The translations under genes were made by a program, and so were the position numbers. This document shows, piece after piece, positions 12,511-23,755 of a stretch of 64,000 nt of DNA. Location of the stretch: positions 685,514 to 749,513 of the forward strand of contig CAADRB010000019.1 in assembly GCA_900708905.1 (NCBI GenBank), written 5' to 3'. The notes under the pieces were generated by a model. That model was given only the letters and a program-made list of their open reading frames with translations. It ran no database searches and was not told the DNA's origin. Numbering within the stretch: position 1 is the first letter of the stretch; every line of letters begins with the position of its first letter. The stretch comes from Hymenolepis diminuta (Eukaryota > Platyhelminthes > Cestoda > Cyclophyllidea > Hymenolepididae).

Positions 12511-14008
12511 CTCAAATTTGCCTGATTGTTCTCTCAATTCTTTCAAATAGATGGTTTGAATCCATTCCTTCGGATATCTGACATCCAACAATTCACTACA
12601 GACCGAAATTTCTCATTAATCTGTTGTAATAACTCTTAATTTATAGTAATTACGATTTTCTCAAAGTGGTACATAGGAAATTTTGATGAGATGGGTAATG
12701 ATAAACTAACATCCAGGACATTCAAAATGCATTGCATATCATATTCAAAGTTCCAACTCTCATTTCTTTGATTCACTTTGAAAATTGAAGTAACTATGCT
12801 TGCTCTTTTTTGGTCGTCTAAGACAAGGCTTCAACTTGCTTTAAATTTGCCCAAATACTGTTAATAGCCAATGTACAAAAGTAAGGGACACCTTAAATTA
12901 GTATCCCATCCGTAACTTATCTTTTAAAATTCAATATTATTTTGTTTGCTAGACAAGTAAAAGAAAGATTTTCGATAAACATCCAATGATTGGAGGGCCG
13001 ACACCGAAGGCTAATCACTATTAATAAATCTTTCGTCTTGAAGCACTGACTTTAACCTGCATTCGTATCAGACATATTTAGCAATGAAACATGGAATTAA
13101 TAATCAGAGATTATGAACTAGGTAAACGAGTCCACTTTAACGATAAATGCAGAGGAGTTTCATGTTTGACATTTAGGGGCGAGGGTGATAAATACATGCA
13201 CACACAAAAACAACAACACGGATTTGTAAAGAGCAAACACAGGTGCGAAAAGAGATAATGAGGTGTGAAGGCACGATGGCCTCTGCAACCCAAGTAGGTA
13301 GACATCCAAAGGCACAGGTATTATTTCGAGGTGCCTAATTGTACAGATTCTGCTCTCTTTTTGAATTCACGCTAGGTGCCATTCCCATTTCTTTTCGCTA
13401 ACACACTCCTGCGTTCCACTTCCCTATCCTCCCCCTTCCCCCTTCTAAGGTGGGAATTTTAGATTGACTAACGTTAATCCTACACGCAATTAGTGCGATA
13501 GTCCATTTGTTTATTTCCCTCAGCCTTAGCCTCAGTCACAGGACAGGGACAAAGGGGTACCAACCACCTGAGGTTGTTGATAGAGGGGCTAAATGGATCT
13601 TAATTCAATCTTTTGGAAGAAACCTCAATTTGGGCTAAGGCTAATCGATTCAGACGTCAAGCGCGACTAAGGCTAATAAAACCAACCATGTCGATTCTCA
13701 TTTTTAACAAAGTAAATTCTTACTTCAAGAGAATTTGAGCGGAAATGATGAAGTACAAAGCAATCTAATGTATGCGAATGTTTGGTAAATCGAAGGCAAT
13801 GTTATTGCACAGCCGATATGGTCACTCTTCCTCATTGCGAAAAGATATCCAATGCCCGATTTTCTGTTGCTTAAAGTCTTAGAAATGGCAAAATTTGTTG
13901 AAACGCCACAAGTCAGTGTCATTTTCAACGCTGACACCATTGCGTGGCTTAAAATACGTTATAGTTAAGCAACAGCATATCCTATCCCGACCTGAGAAAA
14001 ATAAGAAT
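12511..14008 (+). repeat. near-identical direct repeat, left copy part 1
   Basis: This stretch matches 36349-37846 at a constant offset of 23838 with no difference that I could find. It starts abruptly after colinear but diverged sequence (12290-12510 against 35930-36348) and runs into the assembly gap. The content is non-coding; the small open frames at 13111-13305 and 13725-13940 recur identically in the right copy only because the DNA is duplicated. Confidence 0.9.
13495..13960. repeat. dispersed repeat family, copy 1
   Basis: Diverged copies of parts of this segment lie at 14059-14180 (matching 13495-13625), 16130-16560 (matching 13660 to about 14000, and then 16850 onwards) and 55660-55935. 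The family is associated with the F-box locus: one copy lies upstream of the intact gene and one near the F-box relic. It may be the eroded 5' flank of that gene family. Confidence 0.55.
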
Positions 14009-14058
14009 NNNNNNNNNNNNNNNNNNNNNNNNNNNNNNNNNNNNNNNNNNNNNNNNNN
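14009..14058. other. assembly gap (50 N)
   Basis: Fifty undetermined bases. The 54 bases before the gap (13955-14008) are identical to 16796-16849, which suggests a scaffolding join within repeats. Confidence 0.99.
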
Positions 14059-14180
14059 GGGGGGAGGTGGTCGATTTGTTTATTTCCCTCAGCCTCAGGA
14101 CGGGGACAAACCGGTACCAGCCTCAGGTGGTTGATAGAGGGGCTAAATGGATTTTAATTCAATCCTTTAGATGGAACCTT
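14059..14180. repeat. diverged copy of the 13495-13625 segment
   Basis: Shares the TTTGTTTATTTCCCTCAGCC module and the GATAGAGGGGCTAAATGGAT module with 13495-13625, with many substitutions and deletions. It begins directly after the gap with a G run. Confidence 0.7.
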
Positions 14181-14215
14181 AAATTAAAACCGTCAATCTA
14201 GAGTATGCATTTAGT

Positions 14216-14560
14216 AACAGTACAATCAAAGTGAATTGGCTAATTCACTTGAGAATTTGGATTTTAACATTATTTTCTGAGTCAGTCTTGTACTAGTGGG
14301 TTAGCTAATTAACATTGAAAATATCTCTATTGAAACAGGAAACAAGAATTGAAGAGAGATTGTTTTCACGAAGTCTGATCGTCGTATCACAAGGAAAATG
14401 TTACAACTGAGACTCCAGGTCCTTGTCCAATGAGATTCGAGCTCATAAAGTGGGATGGAACATTTCATTGTTAAATCTTTAATGACTGTTAGAAAAGTGC
14501 TTGTAGACGCAGAAGTGGTCTCAATGTATAAGAGGAAGGGCTAAATGAATGATCCAAATA
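14216..14560 (-). pseudogene. F-box/LRR gene relic
   Basis: The segment aligns with the 3' end of the intact F-box/LRR-like gene (52196 to about 52520). Shared stretches include AATCAAAG-GAATTGGCTAATTCA, TTTTAACATTATT and the run around a TTTTCA-GAAGTCT motif. About 80 bases are deleted relative to 52225-52305 and the frame is broken by indels and stops. Further homology towards 15.4 kb is too weak to call. It lies inside the 2.8 kb that interrupts the left copy of the recent direct repeat. Confidence 0.65.
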
Positions 14561-16129
14561 GCTTATAGGGGATTATACCACCTGGATACAATCGGTAAGC
14601 TTTATGCATGAGTGATCAATAGCATATTTAGATCAAATCTAGCGGAACTGCATGGCTGGTAGCAGTATGGCTTCTATGAAGCAATGGCAACTAATGAAGC
14701 AAAATTAGTGTTTGAAAGCTCCTTTGAAGTGCTGTTGATCAAGGGTCCAGCTATTTTAATCTTTCCCTATCTAAAGGAAGCATCTGAGAATCTTCTCGTG
14801 TAAACAATAATGCAACGTTTGATTGCTCTGAAGTGCTTCAGGTACATTATGTAGAGTGTCAGAAGTCCACATTTAATATCGATGGGAAGAGATTGGGGTG
14901 GTACAACGAGGTTTATGGCATGGCTCTTCAACATAACCTTCAATAATATTTTGAAAGTGGTCTACATTAAATTACACCATCGTAATTAGAACCTGAGAGA
15001 ACCAGACAAGGAAGACATGGACATATTGAGTTCACCAATTACGTACGTATGATGTCCAGTGGTTTTATTCTCACGAAAGAACAGTTAAATAAACCCATGT
15101 GGGTTCTAGGTAAGTATGGTATGCAAATGACCATCAATAATACTGTGTGGAAGTTTGCTGAGGAAATAGAGTAGTAGAATGACTACCTGTCAGAAACAGC
15201 ACGTTTTAAAGAAACTCCCTTGCATATCTAGGCTAGCAAATTAAGTTGTAGCCCGAAATATCTTCTCAAACCACAAAATATTCAGGGTTCTGAATCATTT
15301 TAAATAATCCACATTTATCAGTTAAAGCAATAGCATGGCTTGCTGAGATCTTCGTAGGGCTGATGCAGGATTAGGACTTGAGAAATATTCATCCAGGCCA
15401 TCAGCGATCTCTGAGACCTTGTTATCACGACCTCAAAGTGGCACTAGAAGTGTTTGATTCTCCTGGAACCTCAAGTTCCTCTTGTTCTCAAGCGGTTAAT
15501 TTTAATCAGTGAGATAAGCTGATTAAGCGGTCCTTGAGTGAGCTTTACAGGGGTTCAGTTTCCCCGATCATCGATGTCGGAAACCATTCCATCTGTTTAT
15601 GCTACCCCTTTTTTACGAAACTATATAAAGCCCCCTATTGTACACATATGAGCGGAGGCAGACACGCGGTTATCATTTATCTGATCATACTCTCCCTTCT
15701 TATCTCCCCCGTCCCTCAAATTTTTCTACCCTCTAGAATCGTCAATGTGGTCTGTTCAATAGGCTTTCACAGGCTCAATTCTTGTGCTCTACTTTTAGGG
15801 CTGCCGTTCGCTGTTGCTATCTGTTACCCTACTGACTTTTCACAATAGTACTATGACAATCCCCGACACTGTGAGAAAATTAACCCTAGAATTAGGCTCT
15901 CTTAGAGTTGAGACATGTGAAAAGTTAGTTCAGCGGATTACTCTGGGAAATCCCCACTATCAAATTTCCACGAAGAAGACTTCGTCATTGGGGTGAAATG
16001 AAAATTCTTATCAGTACTCTTACCATAAACCTACTAATTAGAGATAAAAATATTAGGATCATAAAAGGGAAGATTATGCAAAGTGATGTCTAAGGCAAAC
16101 GATCAAAACGAAAGTACGTTTTTGTTTTG
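14561..16129. other. non-coding, eroded
   Basis: Probably the remainder of the F-box relic and its flank. The open frame at 15534-15848 (plus) has no recognisable domain and no splice context, so I do not call it a gene. Confidence 0.4.
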
Positions 16130-16560
16130 ACAGGAAGCTCAAGGCTAAAACAGCGAACAACGTCACTTCTCATCCCTAACAGCGTAAATCGTCACCTTAA
16201 TGAAATTTGAGCAGAAACAGTGAAGTGCGAAGCTGTCGAATTTGTGCGAATGTTTGAGAAAAAGAAGGCGATGCTATTGCACAATCCAGTGAATTACTGT
16301 TCCTCAGGCACAAAGTTCAACAAGGACTTCCAGTGTCGGGTGCTTCAAAGATAAGGTCAGTTAAAACATCAAAAGTTGTCACTTTCGGACTTGACATTAG
16401 ATTTACTGAGAGCGTTAAGATATCTATTACATTAGATCTGAGAAAAAAGTATAAGTTCTAAAGCCCATGGATCAAATTTCGCTGATTTTTCCACATACTA
16501 CTTCCGTCAGATATAGATATGTATCCGCCTGCCCATAAATGTATATCATGCACTATCTCC
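16130..16560. repeat. dispersed repeat family, copy 2
   Basis: Diverged copy of 13660-13960. Shared modules include the TTTGAGC-GAAA segment, GTGCGAATGTTTG with the ATGCTATTGCACA run, and an AAGCCCATGGATC module that is also present at 16859. Confidence 0.6.
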
Positions 16561-16795
16561 GTTAATAAACAGACATAATGTTTCAATTTTAAGAAGACCG
16601 TTGCTACTTATTTATTTTATGTAGGGTAGACATACCTTAGTAAAAACACCATTTGATTTATAATTTACCAATATTTTACATGAAAGTGTAAATTTTCATT
16701 AGCACAAATTACTTATTAGAAGCTTTAATTTAAAAAATTTGCTAATTAAAATACTGGGTGACTGTGCCCATCCCATTTCCACTGTTCTTAAAAAG

Positions 16796-17598
16796 TACGT
16801 TATAGTTAAGCAACAGCATATCCTATCCCGACCTGAGAAAAATAAGAATTAAAGTGTTGAAGCCCATGGATCGAATCTCAGTGGCTTGACCTCAATATAT
16901 TTATAACTATGCATCGGCTTTTCTCATTGATATAACGCACACTGTCATCTTTAATAAACAGGCATGCATTGAATGCCTTAAATATGGTACTCAAATATTA
17001 TAAGTAGACTAAAACATATCTTCATCAAACACCGCAGAGTCCAATTTTAGTTAAGGTGTGTCAAGATGTATTCTTATTCAAAATAATTAAAAAGGGCGTT
17101 CCAATGAAAGGTTGCCAGTCTAAAGAGGGATTGGTTATTCCTATCCCACCTCTACTGTTCTAGACTAGTTAATCCGCAAATAGTTAAAATCTTTGACTGC
17201 AATTCTTTCTAATATTACTGAACATTGTCAGCAGGAATAACTCCATATAATTTCTATTGCGTTCTATAATGTTAAAAAATATACTGCCAAATGTCATCTT
17301 GATATCTTTGGATGATAAGTAAACTCATCATCAAATTCCATTAGATCCCCACTTCTTTAATACTTATGGGGCTATTTTCGTCTCAGACATTTCTCCAAGA
17401 GGGTTGATATAAAGTATAACTATAATATAATCTCAAGGCCAACAATCTGTTAAAAGTCCTTTTTATTTTCCTCACTCCAGTAAATGAAACATGTACCCAC
17501 TATATTTCAAAGCTACACTTTCCTCTTAAAGTACACTTTGAAAAGTGTGTTGAACACAAATGAGCAAAATCGCTAGACTATACTCGGTTCCTTAAAAT
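16796..17598 (+). repeat. near-identical direct repeat, left copy part 2
   Basis: Matches 37793-38595 at a constant offset of 20997 without visible differences. Its first 54 bases repeat 13955-14008. Together with 12511-14008 it makes up the complete right copy, which is uninterrupted. Confidence 0.9.
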
Positions 17599-17602
17599 TT
17601 CG

Positions 17603-17713
17603 AATTGCATTTTCCTTCCCTTGGAGGTCAAAGAAAAGAACAATCAAAAGAGGTATTTCGATTTTGAGGAGCGCGCTGACTTGACGAGCTTTCTGGACCT
17701 CCGTAAAAATCAG
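17603..17713 (+). pseudogene. homeobox exon relic on the plus strand
   Basis: Thirty-seven codons read through to a CAG followed by GCAAGC, at the place where the minus-strand homeobox genes have CAG/GTAAAC or GTAAGC (homeodomain 44/45). The residues PLEVKE, NQKRY, EERADL and LDL align with PYQVKV, NQKKY, AERSEL and LGL of copy 1, minus three residues around position 16. The part upstream is cut off by the boundary of the recent repeat at 17598. A possible helix-3 remnant (VVIWF, then stop) lies at 17881-17904. The EERADL segment differs from the other copies, so it could come from another homeobox class. Probably dead. Confidence 0.5.
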
Positions 17714-17721
17714 GCAAGCAT

Positions 17722-18450
17722 ATCGTAAAAGTATCCGAGCGATTTAGCTGAAAAATAAGGAAAGGAGTAGGGAAAAATTCTGATTTTTTATATCGGCCTT
17801 CATTATCACTGTCAGGACAATTGTTAACTGCAAGTACGTGCTGCCCATAATTAATAAAAGGTCAATAAGATATCAAAGAGGTTGTCATTTGGTTCACTTT
17901 TTAGCCATTTTAAGCCGCTTCCAAGGTGAAAATACCCACTGCTAAACCAATTTCGCATCTCCAACAAATATCATTCCCGTTATCACTATCTCTTTTAAGT
18001 TCGGCAATCCTGCACAACTTTATTCTCTGAATCCTTTTCAGGATACAGTTCCAAATATGACAACATCATTATAGGTAACAGCATTGAATTACCAGTCTTG
18101 ACGATTTCCAATGATTACGCGTGTATGCCGGATAAGGATCTCACAATAAAATTCACCCACAAACTTAGAATTTTCAAGAAAGAGGAAGAGACCTGAGATC
18201 ACTGAAACCGAAATTTGCTTTAAAATAGTTAGCCACGTTTACTCTGGATAAGAAATTTATTAACGAATATATATATTTCGCTACTAAACATAATAACTCT
18301 GCAAATTGTTGAGTGCTGATCAGGAATTTCCATGGTTTAACTTAAGACTACTCATCTCTTTAATTATAAGTACTTGCTAATTTGATTAATTTGATGAGGA
18401 TTAAAGTTTTGAGAAAAATTTAATTACCAAATGAATAGTGAAGGCAAATA
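17722..18450. other. non-coding
   Basis: AT-rich sequence between the homeobox relic and the gypsy 5' LTR. Apart from the possible helix-3 remnant near 17881, nothing is recognised. Confidence 0.4.
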
Positions 18451-18690
18451 GGTTATTAAATATTTTTTCTTGATTAGATTAATAAGTTATTTTATGTTTT
18501 ATTTCTTTTATATATTGAAATTAAATCTGATGATAAAAATTGTTTATTCGAACTAATGGATTACCTTGAACACTGCCAAATATGTCCGAGGCAACTGAAT
18601 ATCTATGTGAAGTCCTGAAATCTATAAACTTATCTTCTCTTTCCTCTCTATTGCTATCTTTATGGGCATTTTGTTATTGTCAGGTGAAAT
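18451..18690 (+). repeat. 5' LTR of gypsy element
   Basis: Aligns with 22867-23105. Shared runs include AAGTTATTTTAT, CTTTTATATATTGAAATTAAA, GAAGTC-TGAAATCT and CTTCTCTTTCCT. The exact ends are not sharp. Confidence 0.7.
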
Positions 18691-19112
18691 TATATCATAT
18701 GGATACGCGGTTTCGAAAAAGAACTCATTAATTCAAAAAAAACTATTGCAGAAAAAGTCCTTGAAAACAAATAAACTGTTAGAAATCATGAATAATCTGT
18801 AGTAAATTGTCATGAAACTCTTAGAACTCAGAGAAATTACGCTTCTTCAACGAGAGGAAAGTTTCCTGTACTTAATAACTTTATAACTTAATATAATATA
18901 TAAGCATCTGAGCTTGAATCCTGAATGATAGGAAAATTCTATTTTTAAGTTATTTACAGACCTCCTCGTTTTACAGATCAGTAAATTTCATCATGATTCA
19001 GAAGAGGATCATACTTTCGGTGACTGGGTTTATAAAAGCAAGTACGTATTTAGAAAAGTCCTGAGGAGAAGTATTAGATTCTTACTTCGGCGATTGCTAA
19101 CAGCGGAACCGA

Positions 19113-19650
19113 AATGATCTCAAATTCGAGGAAGCAGTCTCCATCCTCTGTGAACTGTTCGGTAAAAAGTCATCACAATTTCACAGGTTCTTAAAATGTC
19201 TAACGTCAACTAAGAGGCCTGATGGAAATTGGATTGATTATGTTGCTCGGATAAATGAAATTTTTGAACAATCTGACTTCAGATCTATTTCAAACGACCA
19301 CTTTAAGTTCCTTTTAGTTCTTTGTGTGCTGCAGGGTTCTTGTAAGAATTCTTAATACGGTCGAACAAAATCATGATATCACCTTGGGGGATTTAAGTGA
19401 AGAATGTAGAAGAATGGGTACCGTCCTAGATAACACAGCTATGATCCAGAAAAACGCCTGTAAACATGGTTATGTCAGAAGAACTGTGCACCCGTCCAGG
19501 AAGGGTAACAGACAAGAAACTCCCATTACTTTGCACTATTGCAGAGGTTATCCTTAAATAAGTCATAATTGTGATATCTGCGGAGAGACAGGACAAAAAG
19601 AAGCAAAATACCGGAATGATACGAAAGATCATTAAAAGAAATAGAAAATT
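19113..19650 (+). pseudogene. gag: gypsy Gag with zinc-knuckle remnant
   Basis: The plus frame contains the flatworm gypsy Gag pattern: an ELFGKK segment, WIDYVARINEIFEQ, a FKFLLVLCVLQ stretch (usual form FKCLIFVCGLQ), and ITLGDLSEECRR after a frame change. It continues into a damaged Cys/His zinc-knuckle region with HNCDICGETG near 19560-19590. Stops at 19557 and elsewhere break it. Gag would package element RNA. Confidence 0.65.
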
Positions 19651-19654
19651 GCTG

Positions 19655-20000
19655 GCAAGCTTGCTGGATCTTTCAACTCTCTCAACATTGTCAGTTCCAG
19701 CCATGAAAACAGAAGTTCTAATGGGAGACAGTATGTAACCTTGATGGTTAATGATAGGAAAATCAAGTCACAATTGGATACTTTGATCTGAAGAAAGAAA
19801 CAGAGAGTTTTGGGCTATTTAATGCTGAAACTGAAAACAATATGGCCCAAAACGCCTCTGAGGACGCCCTGAAATTAGGAGGTGAACTGTTAAATTTGTT
19901 ACGGATATCAGCAAATAACTGCAAAGTGCTTCGCAACAGACTGTCCCGATTTGAATCTTCTGGGTCTTGATTGGTTTGATAAACTGAAGTTACTGAAGTG
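19655..20000 (+). pseudogene. gypsy aspartic protease relic
   Basis: A frame near 19720-19785 reads YVTLMVNDRKIKSQLDT, the run-up to the retroviral-type LDTGSD catalytic site, then decays. GLDWFDKL near 19960-19990 matches the C-terminal IGLDW motif of this protease family. Multiple frames are needed to read it. Confidence 0.55.
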
Positions 20001-20439
20001 ACTACCCACTTACTTGCCGAAAAATCATCTGTCACTCAGGTGGCAGAATCAAAAAATCTGCTCAGATGGTCAGAAAGCGGAATGTAAATCAAAAAAAGAA
20101 TTCGGGTGGACCTGTTCATAAAACTGATATGAGAAGCGAATCTGATATTAGAAAGACTGAAGATAAGCGGGACATAATCAAATTATTTTCTTCAGTTTTC
20201 AGAGACAGACAGGTCAGCGTATAAAAGCGAAAGATAATCCGTACCTGAAACAAAATATAAAACTAACTTTCCGTCCGAAGAGTCCAGTTACCTACACCGA
20301 TATACAAAGTGAGCAGTAAATGATTTTATGATCTGAAAAAATCGATGTTTTACAATCTGTATCCTACTTTAAATTGGCAGTGCTAATTGTGGTTGTGCGA
20401 AAATAGAATGGCAACGTTCATTTTTGTGCCAATTTTTCC

Positions 20440-21460
20440 ATTGGCCTAAATACAGCCATTGAAAACAATCATCATCCTCTTTCTGTTGCTGAAGATATAT
20501 TTGCAACTCCCAACAGTGGCACGATGTGCAAAGTTAGATTTATGAGACGCTTATCCACAAATCGAGTTCTAACCAGAAGGTCGTTAATATGCAAGTACCA
20601 GCACGAATCGAATTATATATTAATTTACTAGACCCGCGTTTTGTGTGAAAACAGCCCCAACACACGATGGACAATATGATTAGTGATCTAAAAAGTCCAA
20701 TTGAATATCTGGACAATATTATAGCACTTGAGCGCACTAAGAATGGGTTCAAAGAACGAATTGAATGTCTGCCTGAACACATTACCAATTATGGTTTTCA
20801 TTTGAAGCCGGAGAAGTGTGAGTTCTTCTTGAAATTCATAAAATATCTTGATTTATTTATTCGGAGGGGTGCCAACCTGATCCTAAGCGAATTCGAGCTA
20901 TTGTAAACGTGCCATCTCCAACCAATATCTAAAATCTTCGTTCAGTGCCGGGATTAATGAGCTAATGGAACTGTTTTCTACCTTACCTGTATGAAGTTCG
21001 TGAAACCCTTAATTGCCTCCTCTATAAAGGCACTGCCTGGCACTGGTCTGATAACTGCCAAAGATTGTTTGAGGAGCTGAAATTCATGCTGCAATAAGAT
21101 ATGCTTCTGACTCACTGCAATCTAGAATTGCCACTATTGATCACAGCAGACATTACAAATTACGATGTAGAACAGTGACGTCACATGCTTCCCCAGATGG
21201 CTCATAGAAAACCGTGGCTCACGCATCCCTTTCGTCGATACCATCAGAAAGGGACAGAACAAGGGACAAACTAAAAAGAAGTATTTACTATAGTCCATGC
21301 CGCGAAGAAGTTCCATAAATTTGTCTTGGTCGTCACCTTAATCTTCTAACAGACCACAAACATTTGTCTTTAATTTTTGGATCTAGGAAAGGAATTCCAA
21401 CATATTGGGTGAATCGTCTTCAGTGATAGGCAATAATTTTGGCAGCATATGATTTTGAAA
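20440..21460 (+). pseudogene. gypsy reverse transcriptase and RNase H relic
   Basis: Fragments in shifting frames match gypsy RT: HHPLSVAEDIFA near 20470-20510, and YGFHLKPEKCEFFLKFIKYL near 20790-20850, the conserved RT thumb-proximal segment. The RNase H-side tether follows near 20990-21140. The YxDD region is lost or unreadable. Confidence 0.65.
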
Positions 21461-21559
21461 TCAAATATCAGAGAACTCCAGTGTTTTCACAAACGGATAG
21501 ATATTTATTGTTAATTTCGAATCAACAAACAGGAAAGAGATGGTCATCAACAGAATATC

Positions 21560-22866
21560 TCAAAAAATGATGAATACCGTAATTTGAGCCACCCTATCCA
21601 GAATATTCCTGTAAAGGTGGCGCAGTTAAAGAACGCCTCAGCGAAAAATTTAGTCATCGGAAAAGCCATAAAATGTGTGAAAAGGAAATGGTCATGTTCA
21701 TTCTTAAAAGAGAATTTGTTGGACCTTTTCTACCGTCGTAAGACATTATCTACTTTTGACTCCCGTCTGATGTTTAATTAGAAAGTTGCCATACTCTTTG
21801 AACTTAAACAAAGTGTTCTTTGACGGTTTTATTCTAGTCGTTCAGCAATGAATCGAATAAGAATGCTAGCCAGTAGACCCGCATACTTTTCATAGGCTGT
21901 CTCAAATTTCAAAATGCTGCTAGAAGCCCTCCGTGTGAAAATCAAATACCATGATCTCCAACAAAGACACTAAGGAGTAGAGTGCATGTTGATTTTTCTG
22001 GTGCTATTAATAGTATTGTCTACTTAATATTGGTGGACTCAAGCTCCAAGTGACCGGAAGTACTATCAGTGTCGTCAACAAATACTGCAGTGACTATCAG
22101 TACCTTTGACCGCATCTTAATGACCCTTTGTTTCCCAGAGACTCTGGTGTTGGACATTAGAACAGTTCTGTTTGTCGCAGTTCGAAGAATACTACAGACA
22201 AAGAATTATTAACTACATACGTATACCTCCACATCACCCACTATCAACGACCAGGAAGAGCGATTTTTTGACTCGCTCAAAAGGATCCTGCTGAAAGCAA
22301 TGGGGAGGAAGTGACGGAGGAAAGTATTTAAAAGATCCCGCTGACTTACAGGACGACTCGTCATCCAGTGCTAAGTGGTAAATCACCTAAAGAACTATTA
22401 ATGAGAAGAATGAATCAAACCATTAGCCATGCTATAATACCAAAGAGCAAGACAAATGAGCCATAAAAAGTAACAGAAAAGGTTTGTTTACTGCTGATGA
22501 TTTCGAGTTTGCTATTGGTTTCCGAATCGGCCACTCCTGGACTGCTGGAACTGTGGTCAAAGTAGGTAAAAAGTTATCTATGAAATTAAGCTGAATAGTG
22601 TTACTCGGATCAAATATAGGAATAAACTGAAGCCACAAATTGTGGGAACTAAATCAATTCCAGTATCAACTCCAATTTATCTCCTGTTAGACGCTTTCGA
22701 ACTTTCAGCAAGTAAATCAGATAAGGTCCAGGAAAGAATATTTGAATAAAATGAATACCTTCTGTCGAAAGCCCAGATGATTTCAGATGAAATCGAAATT
22801 AAAGTCATACAAGGAAGGAATAGCTTACAAAGGGGAGGAGTCAAGGTAAAAGCGAAAGTTCGCAAA
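21560..22866 (+). pseudogene. gypsy integrase relic
   Basis: The segment near 21975-22060 reads VHVDFSGAINSIVYLILVD, which contains the first catalytic Asp region of gypsy integrases. The following part resembles the core and C-terminal region but is broken by many stops. This strand and position fit the 3' end of a gypsy pol. Confidence 0.6.
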
Positions 22867-23105
22867 ATATTAAATAATTTTCCATGATTAGATCAAAAAG
22901 TTATTTTATACTTCCGTTCCTTTTATATATTGAAATTAAAGTTTGATTATAAAGTTGTTTGTCTGAAATAATGAATACCTTTGTTCACTGCCCAATTTTT
23001 TCAAAGCAACTGCACACCATTGTAAAAAGCCTTGAAGTCTTTAAAATTGGCTTCTCTTTCCTGTCTACTGTTATTTTTGTGAATAAGTTCGGCTGTTAAC
23101 TAGAG
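22867..23105 (+). repeat. 3' LTR of gypsy element
   Basis: Diverged direct repeat of 18451-18690, directly after the integrase relic and directly before the 340-bp repeat at 23115. Confidence 0.7.
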
Positions 23106-23114
23106 TTACATAGT

Positions 23115-23454
23115 GAATATAATTAAACAAATATCCCATTTAACACTTGTACGCTGTTCCTTCATTTTCGATTCTTATTGACTACAAGTATTTTAGGGTA
23201 TCTTTTTATGGCATATGCTTTTATAATCATTTTTATCTGAAATCTTCAGTTGGTTCTCAAGATTCACGGATGAGAGGTTTGGTTAAATTGAAAACCTATG
23301 CAAGTTTTGCGGGCAAATATCGAGCAATCGATGATGATGAGGTCACTTTGTTAGTAAAAGACACTTTGAGTATTAACTTTCAATGTTGCACCTAAATATC
23401 AACAGTCTGAAATAAATTGAAGCTTTCATTAGTGTCCCACTAAAGGTCACCTAA
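23115..23454 (+). repeat. 340-bp recent repeat, copy 1
   Basis: Matches 42685-43025 with only a few differences (single-base changes and one indel near the end). It contains an 82-codon frame in both copies with no recognised domain. In both places it sits close to the 3' end of a gypsy remnant, so it may be part of an unrecognised non-autonomous element. Confidence 0.85.
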
Positions 23455-23629
23455 GAATTGTCTTCAAACAAAATAAATTTTGATACAACGGTTGTAGCTA
23501 GAATTCTAGTGGTGAACAGAAACTTCTGAGCATATTTTATGAAGCGGTAGCAACTTTTTTCCTGGTTTTAGAGAATATGCCTTTTGAAACGATCATGATA
23601 GAAATCCTCATTCCATCATCCTCCTGTTG

Positions 23630-23755
23630 ACTATGATTAACCAGTCAAGTCGGCATTGCACATCACTAGACCTCACCACTCCGGACTTGGCAGACATACA
23701 AGTTGATCTCTGAAGGCATGTGCGTTCCACCACTTTCCTAAATAAAACGTCTTTA
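23630..23755 (-). mobile_element. tRNA-derived SINE fragment
   Basis: Minus-strand SINE with the body module GATTAACCAGTC and head modules (the ACTTGGCAGAC complement, GAGGTC) seen also at 5815-5965 and 44060-44215. Confidence 0.45.

Larger units (their letters stand above)
18451..23105 (+). mobile_element. degenerate Ty3/gypsy-type LTR retrotransposon
   Basis: About 4.65 kb bounded by related direct repeats. The internal order is Gag, zinc-knuckle remnant, protease, reverse transcriptase, RNase H and integrase, all on the plus strand, as in Ty3/gypsy. All parts carry stops and frameshifts, so the element is inactive. The LTRs have diverged by many substitutions, which indicates an old insertion. 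Subparts are listed separately. Confidence 0.8.

Noticed and set aside
13111..13940. Two open frames of 64 and 71 codons, repeated identically at 36949-37778
   Set aside because: The identity comes from the recent DNA duplication. The frames show no domains or splice context, and the diverged repeat copies at 16.1 and 55.7 kb do not keep the frame.
15534..15848. Open frame of 104 codons, hydrophobic
   Set aside because: No domain, start context or splice evidence; it lies in the eroded repeat region.
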